This document shows positions 32,540-40,977 of a stretch of DNA of 45,262 bases, piece after piece. The notes under the pieces are model-generated. The model was not told where the DNA came from, ran no database searches, and saw nothing but the letters and a program-made list of their open reading frames with translations. The position numbers and the translations under genes were made by a program. Source of the stretch: Acidobacterium sp. S8 (lineage in GTDB: Bacteria > Acidobacteriota > Terriglobia > Terriglobales > Acidobacteriaceae); contig NZ_LMUM01000020.1 of the NCBI RefSeq assembly GCF_009765985.1, forward strand, positions 1 to 45,262, in the 5' to 3' direction. The first letter of the stretch is position 1; every line of letters begins with the position of its first letter.

Positions 32540-34711
32540 ATGTTCACCTCCCGCACATCCCGGCTTTACTGTGCGTGCGCGATGCTTCTTATGCTCGCAG
32601 CCGGATGCGGAACCTCGCCCGTAGGTGCCGGCAATTTCGAAAACGGCTTTGCGGTCTCCACGTCTGCAACATCCGTATCCACCACCGGCCAACTTCAATT
32701 TAAGGCGACCTTGCCCGATGGCTCTCCAGTAGCAGCAAATTGGTCAATCACCAGCACCCAAAATGACTCCTCGCTTGGAACTGGATCGATCGACGCTACC
32801 GGCCTCTATACCCCGCCAAACGCCGTTTCGAGCGACAGCGTCTCCGTCCAGGTAACGGCCCACCTGCAAAGCGATCCCACGCGCATCGCGACCGAAACCG
32901 TTACAGTCACTCCGGGCTTTCTTCAGCCGCTTATGCCCGAGAACGCAACCCTCGCTGCCGGCTCGACTCTCGAAATTTCCGCCCAGATTGCAGAAGTAAA
33001 CGGCGGAACTGTGCATTGGAGCCTGGGCGACGGCGCTACCGGAACGTTAAGCCAGGCCGGTTGCGAACATGGGAGCCGGCAATACACGATTTGCAAGGTA
33101 AGTTACACCGCTCCGGGAACACTTTCAGGGTCGCAATCGGCGCACATTGTCGCAACTGTCAATGACACACAGACGCAGTCGCGACTGCATCTGCTTCTGA
33201 ATACCGATGGTGTGAATTCCAGCGCCGTGACCAATCAGGCAGTGCAAACCGGACCAGTCATCCTCGGAGCGTCGGGCAGCAACGATGGCGACTACGATGT
33301 CTACAAAGATGCATCCGGCAACAGCTATATCGCCGACTGTTGCGGAGGAACGCTCGGAGCGCTGGTCGAAGACACAGAACACAACCAATACATTCTCAGT
33401 AATAACCACGTGCTTGCCGAATCGGATCAGGGCAAGACTGGCGATACCATCGACCAGCCCGGCCTCATCGACGACGCCTGTCGTCCCCTGAGTCAGCAAG
33501 GATCCACAGTCCGGTCCGTCGGCTCTTTACGCTATTACGTGCCGCTTGCTACCAACCAATCCAACGTCGACGCTGCTCTTGCCGCCGTTACGCCGGGGGC
33601 CGTGAACTCCGATGGCAGCATTCTGCAGTTTGGGCGGCCGAGTGCAGGCATGAACGCGCCTCTTGGCGCCGCTCCGCCAGTAGCAGGCACTGGGGAGACA
33701 CTGAATGCTGACAACCTGGCCGGATTGCGTGTAGCCAAAAGCGGACGAACCACTGGGCTTACCTGTTCGACCGTTGAGAGCATCAATCTCTCTGTCAAAG
33801 TCGACTACTACAAAGACTGCGCCGAAACCCAGCCCTACTACACCAAGACATTTACCGGTCAGATCGGGATCGGCGGCGACAGTTTCTCTGACAGCGGCGA
33901 TTCCGGTTCGCTCCTGGTTGACGCGGGCAATGCCCAGCCAATTGGGCTCTTCTACGCCGGAGGAACCGACGGAAACGGCAATGGATTGAGTGTCGCCAAC
34001 CCGATCGCAGACGTGCTCAACGAACTGAATGCGCAAGCCGGTTCAAGACTGAGCATCGTCGGCACCAGGACGCCGCACCCCGTCAGCTGCCTGAATTACG
34101 ACAGTAATACCGCAGTGGCCGCATCCTTGCCCGATCTCTCTGACAAGGCTGAGGCTCGGGCCAGAAGCGCGAGTCAGAACGCAGCTACAGAACTGGTGAA
34201 CCATGAAACAGGAGTTCTTGCTGTGGCTGCAGGAAAAAGCGCAGACAGCCCCGGTGAAGCCGGCGTCATCGTGTACGTCGATAAGAACAGCTCCTCGCCT
34301 CTGCCGCAGACCGTCGCCGGCGTTCGCACAGTTGTTGTCCCCACCGATGCAGCGAGCGTGGCTCGCGGCAATGCGCCAAAACTGCCGGCATTTCTGAGCG
34401 GTATTCAATTACCTGCGGATGCGCTTAGCCACGCCGAAGCTGTCGAACGTGAATACGCCTCAAAGATGCTTGGCGATCCGGCGATTTTTGGTGTGGGAGT
34501 TTCTCAAAGCCGAGATAATCCTCGCGAAGCGGCTCTGCTGGTCTTGATCGATATCAATCGGTCCCCGGCAAGCATGCCTGCAACGCTCGGCGGCCTGCGT
34601 GTACGGTACATGCGCCTGCACCGCTTCCATGTAACTAAGTCGAAATTTGCACCTGCGCGAATGACGTCAAGCTGCGCGCTTCAATCGATGAAGGCTGCGC
34701 CACGTCGCTAG
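32540..34711 (+). CDS. Trypsin-like serine protease lipoprotein with Ig-like domain and C-terminal duplication
   Basis: 723 residues. A lipoprotein signal ends at LMLAAGC (Cys23). Residues 36-125 and 130-220 look like bacterial Ig-like domains. The protease domain (about 240-500) has YILSNNHVLA (His290), SNVDAALAAV (Asp344) and SDSGDSGSLLV (Ser455), a full chymotrypsin-type triad. Two related segments follow at about 566-605 and 652-690: GVLAVAAGKSADSPGEAG and IFGVGVSQSRDNPREAA, each leading to an IVYVDKN/VLIDINR strand and a GVR/GLR strand. A cell-surface protease is the best reading; substrate unknown. The ribosome site is weak. Its stop codon overlaps that of the convergent kinase gene. 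Confidence 0.75.
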   Translation: MFTSRTSRLYCACAMLLMLAAGCGTSPVGAGNFENGFAVSTSATSVSTTGQLQFKATLPDGSPVAANWSITSTQNDSSLGTGSIDATGLYTPPNAVSSDSVSVQVTAHLQSDPTRIATETVTVTPGFLQPLMPENATLAAGSTLEISAQIAEVNGGTVHWSLGDGATGTLSQAGCEHGSRQYTICKVSYTAPGTLSGSQSAHIVATVNDTQTQSRLHLLLNTDGVNSSAVTNQAVQTGPVILGASGSNDGDYDVYKDASGNSYIADCCGGTLGALVEDTEHNQYILSNNHVLAESDQGKTGDTIDQPGLIDDACRPLSQQGSTVRSVGSLRYYVPLATNQSNVDAALAAVTPGAVNSDGSILQFGRPSAGMNAPLGAAPPVAGTGETLNADNLAGLRVAKSGRTTGLTCSTVESINLSVKVDYYKDCAETQPYYTKTFTGQIGIGGDSFSDSGDSGSLLVDAGNAQPIGLFYAGGTDGNGNGLSVANPIADVLNELNAQAGSRLSIVGTRTPHPVSCLNYDSNTAVAASLPDLSDKAEARARSASQNAATELVNHETGVLAVAAGKSADSPGEAGVIVYVDKNSSSPLPQTVAGVRTVVVPTDAASVARGNAPKLPAFLSGIQLPADALSHAEAVEREYASKMLGDPAIFGVGVSQSRDNPREAALLVLIDINRSPASMPATLGGLRVRYMRLHRFHVTKSKFAPARMTSSCALQSMKAAPRR

Positions 34712-36603
34712 AGTACCTGGGAGTCAGCCTGCAGGCTTGCCTTATCCTCTGCATGGTCGCGCGCTAACGGGAAGAAAATCATGAAGACTGATCCTGAACG
34801 ATGAGCGCCGTCATCCTGTTGATGATCAGCCACGCGACTGCGGATGCGAACCGTGCCACCATGCTTGCTGATAATTTCCGCACTCACCCATAGCCCTAGT
34901 CCCGTGCCGGTTGCTTCCTTTGTCGTGAAGAATGGCTCGAAAATTCGTTGAGATACCTCAAGCGGCATCCCGCAGCCGGTATCCATCACAGAAAAGCGTA
35001 TGCCCTCCACTTCAGAGTCATCCCACGAACGGGAGCGCCGGATGCGCAGAACAAGCTTACCCGGGCCAGGAGCCATCGCGTCCAGCGCGTTGCCGATCAG
35101 GTTTGCAAACAGCTGGCGCAACTCCCCCGCGAAGCAGAAGAGTTCTGCATCGGTCTCGTATTGCCGTTGCACATCTACCTGCAGCGTATTTACGCGCCCC
35201 TGGTGCAGCGTCAGCACAGAATCCAGCAGCTCCGGGATATTTGCCGTTATCGGCAACGTAGATTGACGATAAAAGCGCAATGTTTGCTGGGTGATCTCAG
35301 AGACGCGCGCCAGTTCATGCTGCGCCAGTTCGACATATTTTTTCGTCTCCGATGTGAGTGCTTCCTGCAGCTTGATGAGGTAGAGCAGATTCGTCACCGC
35401 TTCCAGCGGATTGTTAATCTCGTGTGCGATGGACGCAGCCAGACGTCCCACCGCAGCCAGCTTTTCCGTCTTACGGAGAGCCACCTCAGAACTGCGCCGC
35501 TGCGTAGTATCAACAATGACAGCGCCAACCCATCGCACCACGTTCGAACTGGTCCGCACCGGGTAAATATTCACCAGCCAGCTGCGCGGCTGCCCCAGGT
35601 GCTGCTCCAACTCTCCCGTTAATTCAAGATCCTGTACCGCTCTACCGGTCTCGAACACGGAATCGATGGCGCGTTGCATTGGAATCGCAGCCGGTTCAGG
35701 AAATACCTCATACACTGTTCGACCAAGGTGACGACTGATCGAGGTGTTATTCATGTCCGCCAGAAACTGATTGACGCGGACAAAACGGAACCTGCGGTCA
35801 AAGAACGCAAAACCTATCGGAGCATTTGCCAGCATCGAATCGAGCAGCGCCAATGTGTCGTTCAAGCCGGAACGTTGCTCGCCGATCGAAGCCACCATCA
35901 TATTGAAGGCCATTGTCAGATCGGCAGCCTCGTTCGTCGCCGAAACCTGCAACGGAAACGCCGAGGTGTCTTCCGGATCGCGTACGATTCGACCAGTTGC
36001 CAGGATCAATATCTGGAGAGGGTTGGTGATGGTTCGAGCCATCAGCGTTGCGAGGAGAGTGCAACCCAACACGGCAACGATTGCGGAGATCAGCGTGATG
36101 CGCAGCAGAGTGTGCATCTGTAGCCGATCCGCATTTTCATCGGGATAAATCCAGACCAGCGCCTGCACTGCGCCATGAATCCTTATCGGCGCCACAATTT
36201 CGCGCAGGTTGTCCTTCAGAGTAAAGAGAGTAGGAGCATCCAGGTTGCGAAGGTAATTTCGCTCCACCTGGGTAAGATTCAGCCGGCCATTCATGGAAGC
36301 ATCCGTGCCGACAATCGTTAAACCTTGAAGGTCCGTAATCTGTATGCTGCCAATGCTGGGATAGGCTAGCATGGCGCTGACCAGTTTCTGCAGCGCGCCC
36401 CTCTTGCCCTCTTCAAGAAGTACCCCTGCCTGGAGGGCAAATTGCGACCCCTGGTATTCCAGCCGCCGGTCCACACGGAGCTGCAGCTCGTTGTGCTGCT
36501 CCCGCAACAGGAATACCGCGAAGATAGCCAACACCAGTAGCTCGAAGAGCGCCAGCCCCGCAATCAACTGCCCGCGAATTGTTCGAGGCCTAAGAAAAGC
36601 CAT
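34708..36603 (-). CDS. Membrane sensor histidine kinase with HAMP and PAS domains
   Basis: 631 residues from the ATG at 36603 (GAGG close upstream; a TTG 9 bases earlier is possible). Numbering here is from that TTG. Membrane helices at about 17-36 and 168-192 bracket a periplasmic sensor of about 130 residues. HAMP follows (195-245), then PAS (255-372: LLDSMLANAPIGFAFFDRRF), then HisKA with SIAHEINNPLEAV (His397), and HATPase with the N box NLIGNALDAM, G1 MDTGCGMP, F box FEPFFTTK and G2 GTGLGLWV. All catalytic boxes are intact. No response regulator gene is adjacent, so it is an orphan. The signal is unknown. Confidence 0.92.
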   Translation of the reverse strand: MAFLRPRTIRGQLIAGLALFELLVLAIFAVFLLREQHNELQLRVDRRLEYQGSQFALQAGVLLEEGKRGALQKLVSAMLAYPSIGSIQITDLQGLTIVGTDASMNGRLNLTQVERNYLRNLDAPTLFTLKDNLREIVAPIRIHGAVQALVWIYPDENADRLQMHTLLRITLISAIVAVLGCTLLATLMARTITNPLQILILATGRIVRDPEDTSAFPLQVSATNEAADLTMAFNMMVASIGEQRSGLNDTLALLDSMLANAPIGFAFFDRRFRFVRVNQFLADMNNTSISRHLGRTVYEVFPEPAAIPMQRAIDSVFETGRAVQDLELTGELEQHLGQPRSWLVNIYPVRTSSNVVRWVGAVIVDTTQRRSSEVALRKTEKLAAVGRLAASIAHEINNPLEAVTNLLYLIKLQEALTSETKKYVELAQHELARVSEITQQTLRFYRQSTLPITANIPELLDSVLTLHQGRVNTLQVDVQRQYETDAELFCFAGELRQLFANLIGNALDAMAPGPGKLVLRIRRSRSWDDSEVEGIRFSVMDTGCGMPLEVSQRIFEPFFTTKEATGTGLGLWVSAEIISKHGGTVRIRSRVADHQQDDGAHRSGSVFMIFFPLARDHAEDKASLQADSQVL

Positions 36604-36660
36604 TGTCCTCAAAAGCGCTACGTCTCCCTTCTATGGCAACCGGGAGATTCACTCAATAAC

Positions 36661-37677
36661 TTATGCTTTTATCGCCGCCGACAACTTCTCTTTTAAATCG
36701 GATGCAATTTGCTTGCCGTGAAAGCGCCCGTTTTCTATAAAGATTTCGTTCGTTCTCTCGCCTGCGATAATCACGCCTGCAAGATAAATTCCATCTACAT
36801 TGCTCTCTAAACTCTGCGGATTGCATGCCGGGCAGCGGTCTTCGCTTTCGAGCTGCACACCAAGCCCTGTCAGGAAATCGAAGTCCGGATGATAGCCAGT
36901 CATCGCAAATACATAATCGTTCCGGATCGTCAGCTTTCCCTCTGGTGTTTGTATCGTCACCGTATCTTCCTCAATATTCTCCACCTGGCTCTCAAAATAA
37001 GCCATGATCTCACCATTCTTGATTCGATTTTCAATGTCTGGAAGAATCCAGTACTTCACATGCTTGTGCATCTTCGCTCCGCGATGCACGATCGTCACAC
37101 GCGCTCCATGCCGCCACAGATCAAGCGCCGCAATTGCGGCCGAATTCTTCCCTCCGATGACCAGCACATCGAGATCGAAGTAAGGGTGCGGATCGTCGTA
37201 ATAATGGTGTACCTTCTGCAGATCCTCACCGGCAATGCCTAGATAATTCGGCAGATCATAATAACCGGTCGCCACCACCAGCTTTCGCGCACGATGCGCA
37301 ATCTTTCGTCCGAAGCGATCCGTGACATGAACGCGGAAATCGCCGTCAAAGCCGGAGATCGAATCTACGTTTTGATACTGGCGTAGGTCCAGTTCATAGT
37401 GCTCCGCGACTTTCCGGTAATATTCGAGCGCCTCGTTGCGTGTCGGCTTCTGATTCACGCTAGGAAACGGGATGTCGCCAATTTCAAGCAGTTCCGGCGT
37501 TGTGAAAAATGTCATGTGCGAGGGATAGTGAAATAGCGAATTGCAAAGGCAGCCCTTGTCCACCAACGCACTGCGTAGTCCGGCACGTTGCGCTTCGATA
37601 GCACAGGCCATGCCTGTGGGGCCCGCGCCAATCACGAGGACATCAAGAATCTCTGAAGGATCTGTCTTCCCGTCCAT
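36661..37677 (-). CDS. ypdA: YpdA-like FAD/NAD(P)H disulfide reductase (putative bacillithiol disulfide reductase)
   Basis: 338 residues with FAD-binding VIGAGPTGMACAIEA at the N terminus, a second dinucleotide motif VLVIGGKNSAAIAAL, ATGYYDLPN, FAMTGYHPDFDFL, and IIAGERTNEIFIENGRFHG. These match the YpdA/Bdr family that recycles bacillithiol disulfide. The Cys found in the GGGPCG motif of Staphylococcus YpdA is Thr21 here. Two other Cys occur close by in KGCLCN (43, 45), and CPAC occurs further on. The ATG directly follows GAGGG, which is unusually close. Divergent from fumarase, 105 bases apart. The family is clear; the thiol substrate is inferred. Confidence 0.85.
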   Translation of the reverse strand: MDGKTDPSEILDVLVIGAGPTGMACAIEAQRAGLRSALVDKGCLCNSLFHYPSHMTFFTTPELLEIGDIPFPSVNQKPTRNEALEYYRKVAEHYELDLRQYQNVDSISGFDGDFRVHVTDRFGRKIAHRARKLVVATGYYDLPNYLGIAGEDLQKVHHYYDDPHPYFDLDVLVIGGKNSAAIAALDLWRHGARVTIVHRGAKMHKHVKYWILPDIENRIKNGEIMAYFESQVENIEEDTVTIQTPEGKLTIRNDYVFAMTGYHPDFDFLTGLGVQLESEDRCPACNPQSLESNVDGIYLAGVIIAGERTNEIFIENGRFHGKQIASDLKEKLSAAIKA

Positions 37678-37782
37678 CCCTCTAGCTTAGACGATGGAGC
37701 AGCGCAGATGCTTACTCTATGTACTCACAATGGCAAATCCAAATTCATTTATTCTAGGAAAGCAAAGGATTTCTCAATTTCC

Positions 37783-39306
37783 ATGGCGACGATCAAGCAG
37801 GAAGACCTGATTCAGAGCGTGGCAGACGCGCTGCAATACATCAGCTATTACCATCCAGTCGATTACATCACCAACCTGGCCAGGGCCTACGAGCGTGAAG
37901 AATCTCCCGCCGCAAAAGACGCAATGGCGCAGATCCTTATCAATTCGCGCATGTGCGCCGAAGGCCATCGGCCCATCTGCCAGGACACCGGCATCGTCAC
38001 CGTCTTTCTCAAAATTGGTATGGATATCCGCTGGAACGCGGAACTCACCGTCGAAGAGATGGTGAACGAGGGCGTGCGCCGCGCCTATCTCAATCCGGAT
38101 AACGTGCTTCGCGCTTCTGTGCTCGCAGATCCCGCTGGCGCGCGCAGGAACACCCGCGACAATACCCCCGCTGTCGTAAACGTCCAGCTTGTGAAAGGTG
38201 GCGAGGTTGAAGTGATCGTCGCGGCCAAGGGCGGCGGCTCCGAGGCAAAGTCAAAGTTCGCCATGTTGAATCCCTCCGATTCCATCATCGACTGGGTTCT
38301 CAAGACCGTCCCCACGATGGGCGCAGGCTGGTGTCCGCCGGGAATGCTCGGCATCGGCATTGGCGGCACAGCAGAAAAGGCAATGCTGCTGGCCAAAGAA
38401 GCGTTAATGGAGCCGATCGACATTCAGGATGTCATCGAGCGCGGTCCGCAGAACAAAATTGAAGAGCTCCGACTCGAGCTATACCGGAAGGTCAACGAGC
38501 TCGGCATCGGCGCCCAGGGTCTCGGCGGCCTTACTACCGTGCTCGACGTGAAAATTCTCGACTACCCCACCCACGCTGCCAACCTGCCCGTCGCAATGAT
38601 TCCCAACTGCGCGGCAACGCGGCATGCGCATTTCGTTCTCGATGGCTCCGGTCCGGTAGCGCTCGAACCGCCGTCGCTCGAAGACTGGCCGCAGCTCACG
38701 TATGACACTTCCTCCGCACGCCGCGTAAATCTCGATACCGTCACGCGCGAAGAAGTAGCGACCTGGAAGCCCGGCGAAGTACTGTTGCTCAACGGCAAAT
38801 TGCTCACCGGACGCGATGCCGCTCACAAGCGCATGACTGACATGCTGAACCGCGGCGAAAAGCTGCCCGTCGATTTCACCAATCGATTTATCTACTATGT
38901 TGGTCCCGTCGATCCCGTTCGCGAAGAGGTCGTCGGCCCTGCCGGCCCCACCACTGCCACGCGCATGGATAAATTCACCCGCCAGATGCTCGAAACTACC
39001 GGCCTGCTCGGCATGGTTGGCAAAGCTGAGCGCGGTCCGGCTGCAATCGAAGCCATCCGCGACAACAAGGCGGTGTACCTGATGGCGGTAGGTGGCGCAG
39101 CCTACCTCGTTTCCAAAGCGATCAAGGCATCCCGTGTGCTGGCTTTTGAAGACCTCGGCATGGAAGCGATCTATGAATTTGAAGTCGCCGATATGCCCGT
39201 GACAGTCGCCGTTGATTCCCAGGGAACCTCAGTGCACCAGACCGGCCCAAAGGAATGGCAGGCCCGCATCCAGGCCCATCTCGGCGGCGTGCCCATTCTC
39301 GCTTGA
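37783..39306 (+). CDS. fumA: Class I (iron-sulfur) fumarate hydratase
   Basis: 507 residues from the ATG at 37783; an upstream ATG at 37708 adds 25 residues unlike the family. It is a fused alpha-beta class I fumarase. The three [4Fe-4S] ligands are Cys66 (PICQDTG), Cys184 (GWCPPGMLGIGIGG) and Cys276 (PNCAATRHAHF). The beta part carries LLNGKLLTGRDAAHKR, YYVGPVDP, GPAGPTTATRMD and MEAIYEFEVADMPVTVAVDSQG. It interconverts fumarate and malate in the cytosolic TCA cycle. It is monocistronic, with a strong terminator. Confidence 0.94.
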   Translation: MATIKQEDLIQSVADALQYISYYHPVDYITNLARAYEREESPAAKDAMAQILINSRMCAEGHRPICQDTGIVTVFLKIGMDIRWNAELTVEEMVNEGVRRAYLNPDNVLRASVLADPAGARRNTRDNTPAVVNVQLVKGGEVEVIVAAKGGGSEAKSKFAMLNPSDSIIDWVLKTVPTMGAGWCPPGMLGIGIGGTAEKAMLLAKEALMEPIDIQDVIERGPQNKIEELRLELYRKVNELGIGAQGLGGLTTVLDVKILDYPTHAANLPVAMIPNCAATRHAHFVLDGSGPVALEPPSLEDWPQLTYDTSSARRVNLDTVTREEVATWKPGEVLLLNGKLLTGRDAAHKRMTDMLNRGEKLPVDFTNRFIYYVGPVDPVREEVVGPAGPTTATRMDKFTRQMLETTGLLGMVGKAERGPAAIEAIRDNKAVYLMAVGGAAYLVSKAIKASRVLAFEDLGMEAIYEFEVADMPVTVAVDSQGTSVHQTGPKEWQARIQAHLGGVPILA

Positions 39307-39333
39307 GAGCTGAGTCCTCATTCCAGGCCAAAC

Positions 39334-39361
39334 AAAGCCGCGCTTATAAGCGCGGCTTTTG
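39334..39361. terminator. Terminator between fumarase and the convergent beta-barrel gene
   Basis: AAGCCGCGCTT (39335-39345) pairs with AAGCGCGGCTT (39348-39358), flanked by A-rich and T-rich ends, so it can work for both convergent genes. Confidence 0.85.
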
Positions 39362-39379
39362 TTCATACCCGAGTAGAAA

Positions 39380-40126
39380 TTATTGCCTTCCCCACCGGTA
39401 AACAACGCTGCCTTCCCAACCCAGGTTATTTTGGGTTGAGCTGCCGTACCGTGTCATCAGGTAGCTTGGGGTAAGCCGCACTGCAAGCGTCGGGCTCAGG
39501 TTGTAATCTACCGAGGCGCTCGCGCCAAGGTTAAAAGCATTGCCATCGCTGTAGAGTCCGACATACTCAGGGGGAAGACCGCCCGTTCCTGTGCCGAAGT
39601 TTCCATGCCCCACACCCGCAAGGACCCGACCTGTCCATCCCCAATGCAGTCCTTCAAAGAAGCGCACCGTCGGTCCCGCCATAAATGTGTACTGGCTAAT
39701 GCTCGGCTGATAGACGCCATAAGGATTCCGGCCTGTATAAGTCGTGCCATAATAGCCACGCGCATCGGCAGTAATGCCGATCTTGCCGAAAGCGTAGTCC
39801 GTAATACCCGCGTGCCAGCCCGCCTCATTCATGCGCTGCAGGTCGCTACCCGGACGGAAGCGCAGGTAATTGCCGCCAAAATACGCTTCGTATTTATGCG
39901 TGTAGGTATCCTGGATGATCTGCTGCTCGCGCAGCTTGCGGCGGGCCTTCACGCGCTCCTGCGCCTGCCGTAGTACCTGTGCGCGATCTTGCGGTGAAGT
40001 CTGAACCGCTGGCGCCTGTGGAGCCGCCTGGGTGGTTGTATCCGTAGACTGTGCCCGCGCCTGAAGCGCCGCAAAAGAAAAAATGGTGAATGCCAGAACC
40101 GGGTAAAAACGGTTTCTAAAAAACAT
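39380..40126 (-). CDS. Small outer-membrane beta-barrel protein
   Basis: 248 residues from the ATG at 40126, with GGAGG 11 bases upstream; upstream in-frame codons lack a ribosome site. The signal peptide ends at LQARAQ. A Gln/Pro-rich linker and a charged helical segment (QAQERVKARRKLREQQ) precede an eight-strand-like barrel: YEAYFGGNYLRF, GWHAGITDYAF, YTFMAGPTVRFFEG, VRLTPSYLMTRYG, and a terminal strand ending VVYRWGRQ. It resembles OmpA/OmpW-size porin-family proteins. No function is assigned. Confidence 0.72.
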   Translation of the reverse strand: MFFRNRFYPVLAFTIFSFAALQARAQSTDTTTQAAPQAPAVQTSPQDRAQVLRQAQERVKARRKLREQQIIQDTYTHKYEAYFGGNYLRFRPGSDLQRMNEAGWHAGITDYAFGKIGITADARGYYGTTYTGRNPYGVYQPSISQYTFMAGPTVRFFEGLHWGWTGRVLAGVGHGNFGTGTGGLPPEYVGLYSDGNAFNLGASASVDYNLSPTLAVRLTPSYLMTRYGSSTQNNLGWEGSVVYRWGRQ

Positions 40127-40398
40127 GAATCTTACTGCCTCCACTGCCGGCGAAAACAAAAATTGAGACGATCGGTCTTCCTTCAAAAGCCGGAAACGAC
40201 GCTCCAAGGCCAAAGCTCTCTTTATTTTAGAGCACAGATTGCCTCTCAGCCCCGCTTGTTCCGCTTTTTGGCGTTCACGCGTCCACCCACGTCTAAATAG
40301 ACTCCCTTCCTCGTAAAAAGCACTTGCGCCCTCACCGACGCCCTGCTCTTCTTAGGAAGATCAAAAATTCGCATCTCATGTTGGGAGACACGAGACTG

Positions 40399-40968
40399 AT
40401 GAAATTCTTACTGGGCCTGATTATTGGCTTGATTGCCTTGCCAATTGCCGCATTCTTCTATCTTCGCTCAGGGAATCCGCCCGTTGCCGTCCTTGACAGG
40501 CCATTTCCGCTCGAAAACGAGATCGTTCATGCGCCGCTGGGTGCACGCATCCACCGCGAAATGCCAACCACAGCCGCCATCTCGGCCAGCGAAGCAAATA
40601 TGCTCATCGGCGCCCGCATTTATCGCGAACAGTGCGCCGCCTGCCATGGTCTCTACGGCCGCCCCTCGCCCTTCGCCAAAGACATGTATCCCGATGCGCC
40701 GCAACTCTGGGAACCACACGGAAACGGAGTAGTCGGCGTCAGCGATGATCCGCCGGGAGAAACCTTCTGGAAGGTAAAAAACGGAATCCGCCTCACCGGT
40801 ATGCCCTCCTTCGTCCACGTTCTCAACGACACCCAGATGTGGCAGGTCACCGTACTTCTCGCCAACGCCGATAAGCCGCTGCCCGGCAACGTGCTCGACC
40901 AGCTGAAGCAGCCGCTGAACTTGGCCCTGCCAGAGCCGCAACAATCAGCCATCCCTAAACTACCCTGA
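40399..40968 (+). CDS. Membrane-anchored monohaem cytochrome c
   Basis: 189 residues from the ATG at 40399 (an ATG at 40378 is an alternative). An N-terminal helix (MKFLLGLIIGLIALPIAAFF) anchors it, followed by one cytochrome c domain with CAACH (Cys79, Cys82, His83) and a probable axial Met135 in LTGMPSF. Such proteins carry electrons at the outer face of the inner membrane. It stands alone, convergent with a DUF481 gene, so its donor and acceptor are not indicated. Confidence 0.85.
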   Translation: MKFLLGLIIGLIALPIAAFFYLRSGNPPVAVLDRPFPLENEIVHAPLGARIHREMPTTAAISASEANMLIGARIYREQCAACHGLYGRPSPFAKDMYPDAPQLWEPHGNGVVGVSDDPPGETFWKVKNGIRLTGMPSFVHVLNDTQMWQVTVLLANADKPLPGNVLDQLKQPLNLALPEPQQSAIPKLP

Positions 40969-40977
40969 ACATCGGAG

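Noticed and set aside
34272-34613. Further GTGTACG sequences near 34272 and 34600
   Set aside because: Both are inside the protease gene, lack the second half-site and are not near a promoter.
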